Shown here in pieces: positions 60,713 through 64,000 of a stretch of DNA of 64,000 nt (position 1 is its first letter; the number at the start of each line of letters is the position of its first letter). The notes under the pieces were generated by a model. The model made no database searches. It worked only from the letters and a program-made list of their open reading frames with translations, and was not told the origin of the DNA. A program made the translations under genes and the position numbers. Source of the stretch: Euclidia mi (taxonomy: Eukaryota; Arthropoda; Insecta; Lepidoptera; Erebidae); assembly GCA_944739405.2 (NCBI GenBank), contig OX123182.2:94604051-94668050 (forward strand). The letters are read 5' to 3'.

Positions 60713-61430
60713 AGCAAATTAAGTCGTTAAATAGATTACATGCCTTGTAGCAGGACAGTTAAAGAGATAGACATATAGCATCGGCGAATATCTCCAAATC
60801 GGCCACTACATAGAAATAGCAGATTATTTTTATTTTATGGTGAATGTTTATTCTAAAATCTAAAAGTGTTATCACCTTTGCATCATAATTGACCATGTCA
60901 CCGATCCTGCACGTTTTGGAAGCTTTTTGCATTTCTTTGGTTTATGTGATCAAAAGTGCGATTATCATGAATCGCTAGCTAATCCGCTTGAAATACGCGA
61001 CGTGCTTTTATCAGTAAGCGGGCAACCGTTCGCAGTCAGTATGGAACTAAGCTGCCATAGGCCATAGCTGATGTTAAAAGTGTGTAAGTATTAGTGGAAA
61101 ATGTTTCATGCATGAATGCAAATGTGTCTTCATAGTAAGGCAAACTTTGTTATAAAATTGTTGTTGTTTAATTTCGCTCTGTCATTTGTGATAAATTAGT
61201 CCATTTAAGCTGGAATGCTTCGAATACATTAGCGTGTATTTTAATTCAAAAAGCCTGATGGTTTTACCTAATTTTTTTTCTCAGATTACTGTGTAAAGAT
61301 AAGACACAATAAGAACATAGTCAGTGATACTTTAATCCTCGTGAAGAGGGACTAACACTCGTGAAGGAGGTTAAAAATTACCAGTGATTTTTTATAATTA
61401 CGCTATAATAAATTTATTTTATTTATTTAT

Positions 61431-61685
61431 AGTCTCACGCCTGTATCCCCGAAGGGGTAGGCAGAGGTGTAAAATTACACCCACATTTCGCCATGAATTT
61501 TTTAGGTCCCACGTAATAGGGGGCGAGGCGACCTATTGCCGTACCGGGCACATTACCAAACTCCGTGCTGCTACTGAGAATTTCCTAACGGAAAATCCCA
61601 ATAACTCTTTGCCGGACCCGGAAATCGAACCCGAGACCTCCCAATCCCACGCGCACATTTATGCCGCGAGACCAACAAGGCAGTC
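61431..61685 (-). mobile_element. tRNA-derived SINE, copy B
   Basis: Counterpart of 12932-13181, with a short extra insertion in the GGGGCGAGGCGACC segment. Confidence 0.7.
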
Positions 61686-64000
61686 AAAAAAATAAATATG
61701 AAACCTAATAAAAATAAATACGTATTTTTCCGGCATAGACAAAAGCAAATAAGTTCATTGTGATAATATGAACTGACGTTAAACGGTGTATAAGCTAGAA
61801 TGCATTATGCACCGTTGATAGACCATTAAGTCCACGAAGCTCATACCATTTACTTAGCGAATAAGTGAATATTCACTTTGTAACTTCACTAGTTTACTCT
61901 TCAATAAGTGTTAGTCAGCTTCCACTGCAGTTTTCGCTAAGATTTGATTATGCTGGGTAGTTTGTTCTGCTTACTATAATCACTTCACTTTTTACAGATG
62001 CTTCGGACAAATAATATCTTTACAGCGCCCTCTCAAAATACGGAACATTAATAATAGGATATTTTAGAATTAAAATGAGAATTGATGATAACTCAAAAGT
62101 CGAAAAAAAATCTGGGCTAGGCTTCGTTTACTCCTCAAAATATTACATAATATAAAAATTTAAAACCACGTTATTTTTTGTATAAATTTAATTTTCATTG
62201 TTTTGAACAACAGTTTTTACCCATTTTATTAAAATATTGAATAAAACAACATGAGTCATTAGTGAATTGGTAGTTAGGAAAATAACATGTATAGCACGTT
62301 CAATTACTTAATGGCTAGCGGAACACACTTTGTCTTTTACGATGTAGGCGAGGAGCCTGATGACTTTTTTAAATGTAACTTTAGTTTTATAATTATTTGA
62401 ACGTTATTCTTTGCAAAATGGAGTCTAGAGTTTTTCATAGTAAAGAAAAGAATTCGAGCGAATGCGAGCCGTCTCTACTCCGCCATTCTGCTGTGTGATT
62501 GACCGAATTGAGGTTAACAGAGGAGGTGTGTGAGATTTTTTTCCGGATGTCGTCTGGGGCCTTCTCACTAATACCATAGCGGTGTCCTCTACGTTCCATA
62601 ATGCCGAGCCCTTTGGGATCCCGCCAACCGCTTACTGCTGGCGGGCCCCCTTGTAAATTGTTCTTGCAAACATTCATCAAATCTTAAATCTTGCTCGCTT
62701 TTTTACTCAAACATTCGTTTATCTACTAAAATGAACTTTGCGAGGCACGCAAGGAGACGGCATCGCATTCTCGGCTTCGGTGCCGGCATTGGTGAATGCG
62801 GAATGGACTGTCCGGTCAGAGGTTAACCAGATATGCAGGGGATAATATGAAGTATGTACATAAGAAGAAGCTTCCTCTTTGTTCTTTCATTCTCATAGTC
62901 CTATGTGGAACACAAACCCAACTTGAATAGGAAGATTCAGAACAACGCCATGATGAGCCTTTCGAGATTCAGGTCGTAAGAACTCCCTCAGTCACTAAAG
63001 TTCAGTAGCTTTTGTTGGATAAGTCCCTACATAAAATTCAAATAAACTTTTCCTCATCTGGGAATCAACAGGAGTTGTTGTGATAAGCAGTCGTTTGATC
63101 ACTGGTTCTCTGGATCAGTTATTTTGTTTCAAATATTTGATAACGAAATTACTAATAAACCCAAGGGAGCGATGTCATGCCAATATAATGTGAGAAATGA
63201 TACAGGTACTTCATTCTAACGTCCTAAATAATGTTTGTATAATATTTCTTGATATCATGATTAACTTAATTAGGAGCCAATTCTTACGATCATAATGATT
63301 ACCAAAACATATTTCCAAAACAAATAGCAGATTTACTAACATTTAAGTAACGGGTATCAATTTCATAATTATTTCTCAAGAAAAGTGTGGTATGAAAACA
63401 ACAGATTGTCGCCAGCCAAACCTTTTTTTATTAATCTCAAGTTTGCCTCTCGGGAGTTATATAATCAAAAACTTTGGAGTAAACCTAAGCATCACCTTTT
63501 TAGTAAACACGATATTCAAGTCAGTAAGCCAGTGCCTACAAGGTTTCAGTACAGTTTAAGTTCATGGTAAGCTCCTGTTCTAGAATCCTGCCGCGCCTTA
63601 CTACATGAATTTGTTTGCGATGCCTGAGTAAAGTCTGCTCGACTATACATAGATTTTAACAACGTTTAGACACGAAATGAGCTTCTATGAATACAGCACT
63701 TTGTTGACTCGCACTAAACGACTGCCAAAATACATCGGTGGCCGTTTTATAGCATTTAGCTTTAGCTTTTACGTTCAAACCCTTTACAATAGATTTTGAA
63801 ATGTGCGCGTTTGTTGAAATATTTATTCGCTGTTTGCTTGTGAATAAAGAAACAGCGTTGAGTTTTGTGTATATCATGCAGTTTGTTGCGGTCAATGTAC
63901 AATGTTGCTTTATAGCTTGATAAAATGAGTGACTGTTGCAAGCTTGTATTCAAGCACTTGTAGAATTGTGATGAAAATGAAACACGCGTAGGACATCCAA

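Larger units (their letters stand above)
49611..64000. repeat. Segmental duplication, copy B
   Basis: Collinear with 1121-15509 to the last base of the window. Private features include a 72-bp deletion after 50849, about 116 bp extra at about 60065-60180, a short palindrome at 59101-59118, and indels in 62400-62800. Stretches not listed separately (49611-52849, 53850-55242, 55970-57201, 59622-60064, 60713-61430, 61686-64000) hold no recognisable gene, as in copy A. Confidence 0.9.

Overview
The window looks like nuclear DNA of a moth or butterfly (Lepidoptera). It is AT-rich and intron-bearing, and it is crowded with interspersed repeats of lepidopteran type: tRNA-derived SINEs, RTE-, R1- and CR1/Jockey-like LINE pieces, a BEL/Pao LTR element and Helitron-like elements with TC...CTAG ends. 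I see one host gene, no rRNA or standalone tRNA gene and no CRISPR array. This assignment rests on recognising repeat and protein families by eye; no search was run.

Layout. (1) 1-974: ~172-bp tandem repeats punctuated by a 20-bp GC-rich core, with changes of orientation. (2) 1121-15509: copy A of a large duplicated block, non-coding apart from transposon fragments. These are a Helitron-like element, RTE-type LINE ends, a 1.9-kb element with 19-bp terminal inverted repeats that contains a LINE endonuclease fragment, a short-repeat field and a SINE. (3) 15510-24193: a 5'-truncated LINE, then a broken BEL/Pao element on the minus strand whose 5' end is rearranged into an inverted copy of its own 3' end. 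(4) 24468-34000: SINEs, a decayed CR1/Jockey-like LINE (26588-30467) and nested repeats. (5) 35905-38543: two exons of a GMC oxidoreductase gene, plus strand. It carries both GMC signatures, but asparagine stands where the catalytic histidine is expected. (6) 38544-48773: mostly unrecognised AT-rich DNA with SINE and LINE pieces. (7) 48774-49610: the 172-bp repeat family again, in opposite orientation. (8) 49611-64000: copy B of the duplicated block, running off the window end.

Copies A and B are collinear with a period of about 48.4-48.5 kb. They share every transposon insertion I could identify. They differ by scattered substitutions and small indels, except for a tract of about 3.75 kb (3948-7702) in which I see no difference. 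This is either a tandem segmental duplication with gene conversion or two haplotypes joined in an assembly. The sequence alone cannot decide.

I do not see a new multi-gene system. The best leads are the duplicated block with its identical tract, the GMC protein lacking its catalytic histidine, the 172-bp repeat with its conserved core, the self-inverted BEL/Pao terminus, and the intact 216-codon LINE endonuclease frame inside a terminal-inverted-repeat element.
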